Source of the DNA: a virus
Length of the DNA: 36,908 bases
Reading direction: 5' to 3' (one strand)
IMG/VR virus record: IMGVR_UViG_3300047171_000019
Location: 1-36,908 of that record
Both the position numbers and the translations under genes were made by a program. Each line of letters starts with the position of its first letter. Within the stretch, counting starts at the first letter, position 1. Positions 1-5,488 of the stretch are shown piece after piece. Under the pieces are notes generated by a model that was not told where the DNA came from, did no database searches, and saw only the letters and a program-made list of their open reading frames with translations.

Positions 1-517
1 CTATATAAGCATCTATAACAACAGTGTAAGACCAAGCAAGCTACTTAGATTAGACTAGCTATAGTAATCTAAGGCTAGATAAATAATTGAGTCCAGGGGA
101 GTTCCTACTGAGTGACCATCCGAGAGCCTCAGTCTTACTTACAGTCGAATGAGTCATCCTGCTACTTGATATCTATGCATCTCTTACTAGCTTACTCTTT
201 CTAGTTGATGTTGATATCGTATTGCTTAATTGGTACGCACTAGCTAGAGTAATCAAGCTGTTGCTGCAGTTAATAAGCTCTCTTACTAGCTAGCACGTTG
301 TGTTTAAACGATATCTTGCATTACTTGTAGTACATGCATTCGTTAATGCTTCTATGTGTTTAGATATCCGCTTGAGTGCTCTAACGAGCAGCTAGTGCTG
401 GTATCAGCTTCGCCAATGCTTCGCTGATTCTTCTATGTGTTTAGTATAGCACATATATCAAGAGGGTTAGGCTGGATATCTGTTGCTTTGTATTGGGTAT
501 TAGTGTGTAGTTAGGGA
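1..517. other. A+T-rich, CTAG-rich non-coding region
   Basis: No convincing gene is seen on either strand. CTAG, usually rare in bacterial DNA, occurs about nine times in roughly the first 400 bases, often inside TAGCTAG. A 12-bp direct repeat (CTCTTACTAGCT) lies at 181-192 and 280-291. A 14-bp repeat (TTCTATGTGTTTAG) lies at 350-363 and 431-444. ACTGAG near 109 can pair with CTCAGT near 130. The stretch could be a genome-end, packaging or regulatory region, but nothing decides this. Confidence 0.5.
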
Positions 518-737
518 ATGAAGAGTAGTGATTTAGTAATATTAGTTCTAGCGGTAGTGTTGTTAACAGCATTAGGTGTTGGGGCAGATAGACGGGCATC
601 AGGAGCAGATGAGGCAGGATGTAGCTCAAGTTGCTACGCTAACAGAACGAGCATTGAATGCTAGCGAGGTTTATCCTAATAACATTACTCCTCAAGGCTC
701 TGTTATCAAAAGACAAGAAACAGAGACACACTTGTAA
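518..737 (+). pseudogene. small membrane protein, apparently frameshifted
   Basis: The first reading frame opens at ATG 518 and encodes a short polar start followed by a hydrophobic helix (about residues 6-22), then ends at TAG 664 with a Cys/Ser-rich tail that looks out of frame. The +1 frame is open through the GGGG run at 581-584 and continues to TAA 737 with a hydrophilic sequence (GQIDGHQEQMRQDVAQ...) typical of a small protein tail. Joining the frames at the G run gives one protein of about 70 residues with an N-terminal anchor and a soluble tail, like a small spanin or other anchored protein. Alternatives are programmed frameshifting, an assembly error, or two overlapping genes (the second from GTG 576 or ATG 609). 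The ribosome site is weak. Function unknown. Confidence 0.4.
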
Positions 738-861
738 TAATACCCAATAGAGTGATGTACATATCTACTTAGACTAGTAGTATATAGGCTGAACAGTGTG
801 CAGTTTAATTAGCTATGCGGGTACATGGAGTAATTAAGGCTGTGCATTGTCACGTGTATAC

Positions 862-1053
862 TTATTTGGCAATAGGCGGTGTTGCTGGGGGTTGGGCTGG
901 TTTGTCTGGGTGTACTGCATGTACAGCATTAATTAGGTCTTGCTTGGCTGCTGTCATTGCTTGTTCGCTCTTGCTTTGTACTGCACTTAAGAAGTTGTGC
1001 AAAGCTGTGTGTAGCTTGCCGACTTCACCTGTACTGGCTGGTTTGTTTGACAT
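862..1053 (-). CDS. hypothetical protein, 63 aa
   Basis: This 63-residue protein has an amphipathic helical middle (about residues 10-50) and a Pro/Ala-rich C-terminus (PAQPPATPP). An AAGGAG site sits about 9 bases upstream of the ATG, which is why this strand is chosen over the longer opposite-strand frame, which is Cys/Leu-rich and lacks a good ribosome site. No membrane segment or catalytic motif is seen. It is the last leftward gene of the small-gene cluster that starts at 2323, about 170 bases beyond its nearest co-directional neighbour. Function unknown. Confidence 0.7.
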   Translation of the reverse strand: MSNKPASTGEVGKLHTALHNFLSAVQSKSEQAMTAAKQDLINAVHAVHPDKPAQPPATPPIAK

Positions 1054-1156
1054 AGTTGGATTCTCCTTGTGTTGCCTTTAATACTACTCGATTGGGGGAG
1101 AGTATTTAGCATTAAATAGGACTATGCTGCATTAACTGATAGAGGAGACTCTACAA

Positions 1157-1258
1157 ATGATATCAACATTAGCTTTATTTACCCTGCTCGCTGGAGCAGC
1201 TTTATGCGCACTACTCGACTTCGGATTAAGTTGGAAGACCAAACACTTTAATCCCTAG
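1157..1258 (+). CDS. small membrane peptide, 33 aa
   Basis: A 33-codon frame begins MISTLALFTLLAGAALCALL, one strongly hydrophobic helix, followed by a short basic tail (WKTKHFNP). AGAGGAG precedes the ATG by about 9 bases. Its 3' end overlaps the opposite-strand gene at 1226-1372 by 33 bp, so the two transcripts converge. It is a plausible single-span membrane peptide. Shortness limits certainty. Confidence 0.5.
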   Translation: MISTLALFTLLAGAALCALLDFGLSWKTKHFNP

Positions 1259-1372
1259 AATAATAAACAACACTAAGTCAAATACACCTAAGTATCTGGC
1301 TAATGGGTCTGGAGCAAAGCGGCTGCATAGTGCAAGTATTATTAGCAGCCAGTAAATGACTACCAATACCAT
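1226..1372 (-). CDS. small two-span membrane protein, 48 aa
   Basis: The ATG overlaps the stop of the upstream gene in a TAATG arrangement, indicating translational coupling. The 48 residues contain two hydrophobic segments, about residues 2-17 (VLVVIYWLLIILALC) and 30-46 (FDLVLFIILGIKVFGL), separated by a short polar loop with Arg and Asp. A small two-span protein in a phage cluster could be a holin or other membrane effector, but no family is recognised. It overlaps the 3' end of the rightward gene at 1157-1258. Confidence 0.65.
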   Translation of the reverse strand: MVLVVIYWLLIILALCSRFAPDPLARYLGVFDLVLFIILGIKVFGLPT

Positions 1373-1707
1373 TATGCGTTAGGGTCAGCTGCGACCACGT
1401 TTGCTGAATCAGTTGTTAATGTGCCACCAGAGGCGGTTGCTTGTCCTACTGCTGTGTTTAATGCTGCCGTATCGGCTACAGCTACACTGCTCAGTTGAGT
1501 AACGCTAGCTAGTTCATTAGTTAAATCAACACCGTTCTTGGTATTATAGTCAGCAATGAATTTAGTAAGAGCTGAATCAATCGCGGCTACATCAGTTGCG
1601 ACACTGCCTACATTAGTTACGAGTGATTGAAGTACTGCTTCGCGTGCTGCATCATCAGACACTAGAGTCGCTAATGCTGTATCGAATTGAGTTTGATTAA
1701 CCGCCAT
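1372..1707 (-). CDS. putative coiled-coil structural protein, 111 aa
   Basis: The start at 1707 (MAVNQTQFDTALATL) is chosen over an upstream ATG at 1770 because AAAGAGG lies nine bases before it. The protein is Ala/Val/Thr/Asp-rich with heptad-like hydrophobic spacing over about residues 5-60, as in helical trimer regions of phage fibre proteins, and has no Cys or membrane segment. The C-terminus is Ala/Ser/Thr/Gly-rich. It is coupled to the two-span membrane gene downstream. A fibre-associated or tail-accessory role is only an inference. The same frame stays open upstream of 1770 into the neighbouring gene but without a usable start. Confidence 0.65.
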   Translation of the reverse strand: MAVNQTQFDTALATLVSDDAAREAVLQSLVTNVGSVATDVAAIDSALTKFIADYNTKNGVDLTNELASVTQLSSVAVADTAALNTAVGQATASGGTLTTDSANVVAADPNA

Positions 1708-1859
1708 TTGTTCTAGCCTCTTTAAAATGAGTTGTAATGTACATGGGAGTGATGATAGTTCTTGCCACATCGCTCTATTGTACTCAACTAATCTACTCCA
1801 AGCGAATCTAGCATGTGGCAGATTGAATAAACTATTAGTAATACTCCAACTGTTTCCAT

Positions 1860-2039
1860 CTATACCGACCTCATAGTTTTTATCAGACGCGCAATTGCTC
1901 CAGCATCGTCTAAATATCCTTTCGCCTCTAATACATTGTTCTCGCGCATAGATTTATCGTATGCGTCCAATAAAGCTTCTCGCACTAATTTTAATTGTTG
2001 TTTGAAATTTACTGTTTCTGTCTCGTCTAATGTCTGCAT
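1860..2039 (-). CDS. hypothetical helical protein, 59 aa
   Basis: A strong GGAGG site seven to eight bases before ATG 2039 supports this gene. The 59-residue product (MQTLDETETVNF...) is highly charged and predicted mostly helical, and ends at TAG 1860-1862. The ribosome site lies inside the last codons of the preceding 28-aa gene and the two are separated by one base, so they are probably coupled. The stretch 1771-1859 downstream contains no well-supported gene, only a 23-codon hydrophobic frame. Function unknown. Confidence 0.7.
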   Translation of the reverse strand: MQTLDETETVNFKQQLKLVREALLDAYDKSMRENNVLEAKGYLDDAGAIARLIKTMRSV

Positions 2040-2040
2040 A

Positions 2041-2127
2041 TTAACCTCCTAAGCTGAATAGCCAAATCAATCCACCGATAAACACCGCTCCAGTTACAAA
2101 CTCATCTAAACATCTAGAAAGGCACAT
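2041..2127 (-). CDS. small membrane peptide, 28 aa
   Basis: A 28-codon frame begins inside the end of the preceding gene (14-base overlap) and ends one base before the next start. It has a short polar N-terminus with two Cys and one hydrophobic helix (VTGAVFIGGLIWLFSLGG). Exact nesting between two well-supported genes is the main evidence. No independent ribosome site is obvious, so expression would depend on coupling. Confidence 0.5.
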   Translation of the reverse strand: MCLSRCLDEFVTGAVFIGGLIWLFSLGG

Positions 2128-2323
2128 ATTCATCAATCCTCATTGCTGCATCTAACTCTTTATCCGCAAACGTCTCCATTAATACTAATGCTGCTGCCAC
2201 ACTGCCAGGAATATAGTCTTGCCTAACAGCCTTAAACCAATAGCAGTTATCAGTCTTTATCTCTAATCCGTAAGTGTTTGGCTGACTGCTCTGTAATTTT
2301 ATTGTTATCGTACAATCTTGCAT
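2114..2323 (-). CDS. hypothetical protein, 69 aa
   Basis: AAGGAG precedes the ATG by about 8 bases. The 69-aa product begins with beta-like alternating residues (MQDCTITIKLQSS), has an aromatic segment (NCYWFKAVRQDYIPG) and then an amphipathic helix. No membrane segment is present. It is first in the leftward small-gene chain and directly downstream of a TTGACA-type promoter. Function unknown. Confidence 0.75.
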   Translation of the reverse strand: MQDCTITIKLQSSQPNTYGLEIKTDNCYWFKAVRQDYIPGSVAAALVLMETFADKELDAAMRIDEYVPF

Positions 2324-2345
2324 TTCTTTGTCTCCTTATACTTCT

Positions 2346-2373
2346 AGTTTATACTATAATTATTTAGTGTCAA
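2346..2373 (-). promoter_or_regulatory. sigma70-like promoter, leftward cluster
   Basis: Reading leftward, a perfect TTGACA (-35, at 2373-2368) is followed after 16 bases by TAAACT (-10, at 2351-2346, four of six consensus bases). It would start transcription just ahead of the gene starting at 2323. Confidence 0.5.
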
Positions 2374-2376
2374 TAG

Positions 2377-2406
2377 TAGACATCTGAATAATCTATATGG
2401 TATAAA
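2377..2406 (+). promoter_or_regulatory. sigma70-like promoter, rightward accessory operon
   Basis: TAGACA at 2377-2382 (five of six consensus) and TATAAA at 2401-2406 are separated by 18 bases, about 30 bases ahead of the first rightward start codon. It is divergent from the leftward promoter at 2346-2373. A second possible pair, TTGTCT at 2328 and TATACT at 2350, has 16-base spacing. Confidence 0.45.
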
Positions 2407-2434
2407 GTAGATTGTGGATTAAGGAGAAAGCGCA

Positions 2435-2527
2435 ATGTTTAATTGCTTGATGATTCTATTTATATTGTTCGCCCCCATATTTATGGGTGCTGTCTACTTC
2501 CATATATTAGAGAAATTAGAAGTATGA
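2435..2527 (+). CDS. small membrane peptide, 30 aa
   Basis: AAGGAG at 2421-2426 precedes ATG 2435 by about 8 bases. The 30-residue product is almost entirely one hydrophobic helix (MILFILFAPIFMGAVYF) with a short charged tail. Its TGA stop overlaps the next ATG (ATGA at 2524-2527), which links it to the operon. First gene of the rightward accessory cluster; role unknown. Confidence 0.6.
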   Translation: MFNCLMILFILFAPIFMGAVYFHILEKLEV

Positions 2528-2778
2528 AAATATCAGAACGATTAGCCTACCTGACGCGCCATCAAAAGTTTGTAGACGTCAGAGATTTATACCCTTTCAT
2601 CACTGCTATAGAAATCTTGGAAGTTGACGAAGGAATAGAAATCGCAAAAGAGCGAGATTTGTACAAAAAAGCTTTGAGCCTCGCTTGTATTGAAATGTCC
2701 AAGGGGCGCGATTGTGGACCGACAGACCCAGAATATTATTTGGACCTAGTAAAAATATTAGAGGAAGAGTTGAAATGA
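2524..2778 (+). CDS. hypothetical protein, 84 aa
   Basis: The start at 2524 (MKISERLAYLTRH) is chosen because it forms an ATGA overlap with the upstream peptide. A longer in-frame start at 2443 would read through that peptide. The product is acidic and largely helical, with Cys in a CIEM context and again near residue 66, and ends in a charged helix (LDLVKILEEEL). No known motif is recognised. Its stop overlaps the next gene by ATGA. Function unknown. Confidence 0.7.
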   Translation: MKISERLAYLTRHQKFVDVRDLYPFITAIEILEVDEGIEIAKERDLYKKALSLACIEMSKGRDCGPTDPEYYLDLVKILEEELK

Positions 2779-2999
2779 GCATGGATTGTTTTGATGAACA
2801 CTTGAAGATTGTTGAGGAAAAGAAAGACATATATACATACCTCAATATTTTAAAGAATGAAAATATAGCTTTAAGGCAAGAGATAGCCACCTTGAAAGCG
2901 CTTAGGGCGGCTGATGATGTTGCTTATCAGCGCATGAAAGAAGTTGCATTCAATCAATGCAAAATAGAACTACCAAGTGGAGATATTAGAGAGATATGA
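2775..2999 (+). CDS. hypothetical coiled-coil protein, 74 aa
   Basis: Start 2775 is set by the ATGA overlap with the preceding stop and a GGAAGAG-type site before it. Residues about 8-50 form a charged helix with leucine/isoleucine spacing (YLNILKNENIALRQEIATLK), likely a coiled coil, so it may dimerise or partner another small protein. It ends in another ATGA overlap at 2996-2999. Function unknown. Confidence 0.7.
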   Translation: MSMDCFDEHLKIVEEKKDIYTYLNILKNENIALRQEIATLKALRAADDVAYQRMKEVAFNQCKIELPSGDIREI

Positions 3000-3301
3000 A
3001 AAACCCGCACTACGGCTGCACTGTGGTAGCTAAAGACTACCTCGATCTTATACCCGATTATTCCGTTAATGGAAAACCTCTGGTGGTGTTTGAGATGCCC
3101 ACAGATACCGCCTACCTGTCTAAAGACCAAGTCAAAGACGTAATTGCGCAACTTCAATCATGGATCGATACCGGTGAGTGGATTAAGCCGAAGAAGAAAT
3201 ATTGCTGTGTTCCAAAAGATAAAAGCTGGGCATTCTCAATTGTAGAAGACCCAAGCGTTTGGAGAAATAAAGAAGATTATGAAAGGGAATTATATACTTG
3301 A
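2996..3301 (+). pseudogene. phage gene truncated by the IS insertion
   Basis: The frame starts at an ATGA overlap and runs 101 codons, but only the first 96 belong to the original gene. The last five residues (RELYT) and the stop are encoded by the left end of the insertion sequence. Removing 3285-4845 plus one target copy joins codon 97 to 4854 and continues the frame for 14 residues (IYELTEENRVKFDE) to TGA 4895-4897, giving about 110 aa. That stop overlaps the start of the gene at 4890, like every other junction in the operon. The protein has a mixed alpha/beta look (VVFEMPTDTAYLSKDQV), with an amphipathic helix near residues 43-58. Function unknown. The truncated product may still be made. 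Confidence 0.8.
3277..3284. repeat. left 8-bp target-site duplication
   Basis: TTATGAAA directly abuts the left terminal inverted repeat and is repeated exactly at 4846-4853 beyond the right one. Eight base pairs is the usual duplication length of the IS1595 family. Confidence 0.9.
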
Positions 3302-3306
3302 CTCCC
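3285..3306 (+). repeat. IS left terminal inverted repeat
   Basis: The 22 bases begin GGGAATTATATACTT and end TCCC. They match the reverse complement of 4824-4845 at 19 positions, with mismatches at repeat positions 5, 16 and 18. The GGGA tip and TCCC end also make each repeat a partial palindrome. Confidence 0.88.
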
Positions 3307-3326
3307 GCACTAATTTGTGTAATACT
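3298..3326 (+). promoter_or_regulatory. candidate inward IS promoter, -35 in the inverted repeat
   Basis: TTGACT (3298-3303) lies within and at the inner edge of the left inverted repeat. AATACT (3321-3326) follows after exactly 17 bases. The right repeat has TTCATT at the equivalent place and so lacks this -35. A hairpin between ACTCCCGCAC (3301-3310) and GTGGGAGT (3333-3340) overlaps the predicted 5' leader. The promoter would drive the passenger ORFs and transposase. Confidence 0.4.
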
Positions 3327-3361
3327 AGTGATGTGGGAGTTAAATATAAGGAGTTTTGAAC

Positions 3362-3580
3362 ATGCTAAGAACCAACAATAATCCAATGTCCTCAATACCT
3401 TCTAGTGATTTACCAGCTATCAAAGACGCTATTAAATCACTATCTGAAACTATTACATATACCCATCGTGCAAGCAACTATGGGGGCAGCTATTGTATTT
3501 TTCGCCGCAATGGTCAGTTAATCGCTTCTTATGACACATTGCCAACAACTGAATATATTTTAGAAGATGAGGCAGCATGA
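3362..3580 (+). CDS. IS passenger protein A, 72 aa
   Basis: AAGGAG about eight bases upstream supports ATG 3362. An in-frame TTG six bases earlier is less likely. The 72-aa product has a polar N-terminus, a helix (LPAIKDAIKSLSETI, about residues 17-31), then a beta-rich segment with a FRRNGQLIASYDTLP pattern and an acidic tail. No catalytic motif is recognised. It lies wholly inside the insertion sequence, first of a coupled chain with the second passenger ORF and transposase, so it is cargo or an accessory to transposition. Function unknown. Confidence 0.65.
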   Translation: MLRTNNNPMSSIPSSDLPAIKDAIKSLSETITYTHRASNYGGSYCIFRRNGQLIASYDTLPTTEYILEDEAA

Positions 3581-3795
3581 ATAACCAAGTTATTGAAAAA
3601 CCACCATTATCAACAACTAAATGTGCTCATCCAAGGTGTCAAGAGTTTATTTACAGAGATACTTTGGACAAAGATATTGGCTATGCTTTGCCTGAAATGA
3701 TTGGGCGTTATTTCTGTTCAAAACTATGCGCCTTAGAAGTATTAGGTAATAAGATTTACTTCAATATGGCTCAAAAAGGAGTGAGATATGACTGA
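3577..3795 (+). CDS. IS passenger protein B, Cys4 zinc-finger-like, 72 aa
   Basis: It starts in an ATGA overlap with passenger A and overlaps the transposase start by eight bases. Two Cys pairs, C-A-H-P-R-C (near residues 16-21) and C-S-K-L-C (near 48-52), are spaced like a treble-clef or zinc-ribbon finger. The C-terminus is slightly basic. It may bind DNA or the transposase and regulate or assist transposition, but this is only inference from motif and position. Confidence 0.65.
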   Translation: MNNQVIEKPPLSTTKCAHPRCQEFIYRDTLDKDIGYALPEMIGRYFCSKLCALEVLGNKIYFNMAQKGVRYD

Positions 3796-4702
3796 AACTA
3801 TTAGTACATTCCAACTATTGGAGCTATTTCCTAATGCGGAAGCAGCTAGGATTTATCTTGAAGGCAGATTATGGAAAGACGGCTGTAAATGCCCTACTTG
3901 TAAAAGCGGTGAACGTATAACCGTTAGGAAAGGCGGCTTTTACCGATGTAATGCCTGTCAGCTTGATTTTACAGTCAGAACAGGTACGATATTTGAACGC
4001 TCACATATCCCATTACATAAATGGGTTTACACCATGTATATCTTAGTGACTGCCCGAAAAGGCATAAGCTCATTGCAATTAGCTAAAGAGATTGGCGTTA
4101 CTCAAAAGTCTGCCTGGTTCATGCTTTATAGACTTAGAGAAGCATGTGGTTCAGATATCGGCAAATTAAGCGGCACTATTGAGATTGATGAGACATTTGT
4201 TGGCGGCAAAGAAATCAATAAACATGCTCATAAGAAGCTAAAAGCTGGTAGAGGCGCAGTAGGCAAGCAATCAGTAATAGGCTTGAGACAAAGAGGCGGC
4301 AATACCAAGGGCTTTGTGGTTGATACGACTAATCTAGGCACTGTTCAAAACACAATATTCAATAACATCAAGATTGGTTCAACAGTATTTACTGACGAAC
4401 ATCCGTCTTATGGGCGTACTGGTGGTTTATTCTTCAATCACAGCACTGTTAATCATAGTGCTGGCCAGTATGTTCTTGGTAATGTTCACACCAATAGCAT
4501 TGAGAGCTTCTGGGCATTATTAAAGCGGGGAATTGTTGGTGTATATCATCACACCAGCCCGAAGCACTTAAACCGATATGTTGATGAATTTGCTTTTCGG
4601 CTTAACTTCGGTAATGTCAAACGGACAACAATAGAACGGCTAGATAGCTTTATGGATGCTGTAGCCGGTAAGCGTATAACTTACCAGGAGCTAATCGCAT
4701 GA
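3788..4702 (+). CDS. tnp: IS1595/ISXO2-family transposase
   Basis: The 304-aa protein is full length for the family. An N-terminal zinc ribbon has C35-x2-C38 and C54-x2-C57. A helix-turn-helix follows at about residues 94-118 (LQLAKEIGVTQKSAW). The DDE-type (RNase H fold) domain shows D134 in IEIDETFVGG, D203 in FTDEHPSY, and the N236/E239 region of HTNSIESFW, the third acidic site of this family. It cuts and joins the element ends and makes 8-bp target duplications, consistent with the TTATGAAA repeats. The start overlaps the end of passenger B and the stop overlaps the next basic ORF. No frameshift or missing key residue is visible. Confidence 0.93.
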   Translation: MTETISTFQLLELFPNAEAARIYLEGRLWKDGCKCPTCKSGERITVRKGGFYRCNACQLDFTVRTGTIFERSHIPLHKWVYTMYILVTARKGISSLQLAKEIGVTQKSAWFMLYRLREACGSDIGKLSGTIEIDETFVGGKEINKHAHKKLKAGRGAVGKQSVIGLRQRGGNTKGFVVDTTNLGTVQNTIFNNIKIGSTVFTDEHPSYGRTGGLFFNHSTVNHSAGQYVLGNVHTNSIESFWALLKRGIVGVYHHTSPKHLNRYVDEFAFRLNFGNVKRTTIERLDSFMDAVAGKRITYQELIA

Positions 4703-4815
4703 AAGATGTGCCTGAAATATTGAATAGCATTACTGACATTGTGCTGAACTATAGACCGAAATCTAAACGTAAGAAGCCAAGAAAACGCAAAATAAAGAGG
4801 AAAAATAAGAAATGA
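4699..4815 (+). CDS. small highly basic protein inside the IS, 38 aa
   Basis: It starts in an ATGA overlap with the transposase stop and ends nine bases before the right inverted repeat. The N-terminal half is an amphipathic helix (VPEILNSITDIVLNY). The C-terminal half is almost all Lys/Arg (KRKKPRKRKIKRKNKK), suggesting nucleic-acid binding. A following 17-codon frame (4812-4865) runs through the inverted repeat into phage DNA and is probably not a gene. Confidence 0.55.
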   Translation: MKDVPEILNSITDIVLNYRPKSKRKKPRKRKIKRKNKK

Positions 4816-4823
4816 ACACTAAA

Positions 4824-4845
4824 GGGAATGAAGTATATAAGTCCC
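4824..4845 (-). repeat. IS right terminal inverted repeat
   Basis: Read leftward, it begins GGGACTTATATACTT and matches the left repeat at 19 of 22 positions. It abuts the right target duplication at 4846. Confidence 0.88.
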
Positions 4846-4853
4846 TTATGAAA
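4846..4853. repeat. right 8-bp target-site duplication
   Basis: TTATGAAA is identical to 3277-3284. The bases after it (4854-4897) are the displaced 3' end of the gene broken at 3284. Confidence 0.9.
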
Positions 4854-4889
4854 TCTATGAATTAACCGAAGAGAATCGGGTGAAGTTCG

Positions 4890-5081
4890 ATGAGTGATGC
4901 GCAAATTACTTATAGGCACTACGAAAGACTGCGAGTCCTGGCTGCGAAATTGCTTGGTTTGCCTAAGGTGGTAGAGGCGGCTTCTCTTGAATCTGTCGTG
5001 ACAAACATTGCGGTAGAGGCTGTACTAGCGCTAGAAGAATTTTGTTTGTCGCATTACACCGAGGATGAGCTCAATGAGTAA
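4890..5081 (+). CDS. hypothetical helical protein, 63 aa
   Basis: The 63-residue product is mostly helical (YERLRVLAAKLLGLPKVVEAA), acidic at the C-terminus and lacks motifs. Before the insertion, its start would have overlapped the stop of the gene broken at 3284 by eight bases. Now it follows the displaced 3' fragment, so its coupled translation is probably weakened and it relies on its own weak GGTGAAG site. Function unknown. Confidence 0.7.
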   Translation: MSDAQITYRHYERLRVLAAKLLGLPKVVEAASLESVVTNIAVEAVLALEEFCLSHYTEDELNE

Positions 5082-5319
5082 ATTTCAGGATGAATTATTC
5101 CTCGCATTAGCGGATTATTGTAGGGTTTGCAAGGAAGTCATGACAAAAGGATATATTGCTTCTGAAGTCGAATACAAAGCTACACAAAAGCTAGGGTCCC
5201 TAATATCACGCGCGGTTGATGTGAAGGCGCTGGAGTTGGCAAGCAAATACATTTACCAAGACCACGCCGACAAAGGCACGCCCGTAAGTACAGAAGACAA
5301 AGAGGCAAGCAATGACTGA
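5074..5319 (+). CDS. hypothetical protein, 81 aa
   Basis: ATG 5074 is preferred over an in-frame ATG at 5065 because the GAGG site at 5061-5064 is correctly spaced for it. It also overlaps the preceding stop by eight bases, like its neighbours. The 81-aa protein is helical with two close Cys (CRVC near residues 15-18) and a polar acidic tail. Its stop overlaps the next start. Function unknown. Confidence 0.7.
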   Translation: MSKFQDELFLALADYCRVCKEVMTKGYIASEVEYKATQKLGSLISRAVDVKALELASKYIYQDHADKGTPVSTEDKEASND

Positions 5320-5488
5320 CGAAATAGACGATCTAAAAACAGCAATAACTCTAGCCTTACGCCACGGATTAATACGCGAAGCTCAAGCTAGCACAGCCTT
5401 GGATAAAGACCCAAATTATCATACTTGTCATGACGAATGTATTGAATACCCGCAATGTCCTGGCAACACAGAGGTAAGCAATGACTAG
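5312..5488 (+). CDS. hypothetical Cys-rich small protein, 58 aa
   Basis: This gene begins inside the end of its neighbour (AGGCAAGCAATGACTGAC) and its own end repeats the module (AGGTAAGCAATGACTAGC) to start the next gene. The N-terminal half is a helix (DDLKTAITLALRHGLIREAQ). The second half carries His/Cys clusters (YHTCHDECIEYPQC) that could bind zinc. Function unknown. Confidence 0.6.
   Translation: MTDEIDDLKTAITLALRHGLIREAQASTALDKDPNYHTCHDECIEYPQCPGNTEVSND

Larger units (their letters stand above)
3285..4845 (+). mobile_element. IS1595-family insertion sequence, complete
   Basis: The 1561-bp element is bounded by 22-bp imperfect inverted repeats (19 of 22 matching, tip GGGA, shared core TTATATACTT) and an exact 8-bp target duplication. 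It encodes an intact ISXO2/IS1595-type transposase plus two ORFs upstream and one short basic ORF downstream, all linked by overlapping stops and starts. IS1595-family elements with passenger genes are known. The insertion is in frame-breaking orientation within a phage gene and in the same direction as the phage operon, so readthrough could still supply the downstream phage genes. Both ends and the transposase look intact, so it may still be active or be a recent arrival. Confidence 0.9.

Noticed and set aside
441-629. Leftward 62-aa hydrophobic ORF
   Set aside because: Its composition is that of an antisense of the small membrane gene at 518, with no ribosome site.
815-1081. 88-aa rightward ORF over the 862-1053 gene
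   Set aside because: It is Cys/Leu-rich shadow sequence with no ribosome site. The opposite-strand frame has AAGGAG and ordinary protein composition.
1708-1859. Upstream extension of the 111-aa gene into 1771-1859
   Set aside because: The frame is open and looks protein-like but has no ATG or well-placed GTG/TTG with a ribosome site.
3788-4702. Idea that the transposase is domesticated into the phage operon
   Set aside because: Overlaps with neighbours looked like co-option, but the neighbours on both sides within 3285-4845 belong to the element, whose ends and target duplication are clear.
4812-4865. 17-codon ORF coupled to the basic IS peptide
   Set aside because: It spans the right inverted repeat and the target duplication, so it is an accident of the insertion junction.
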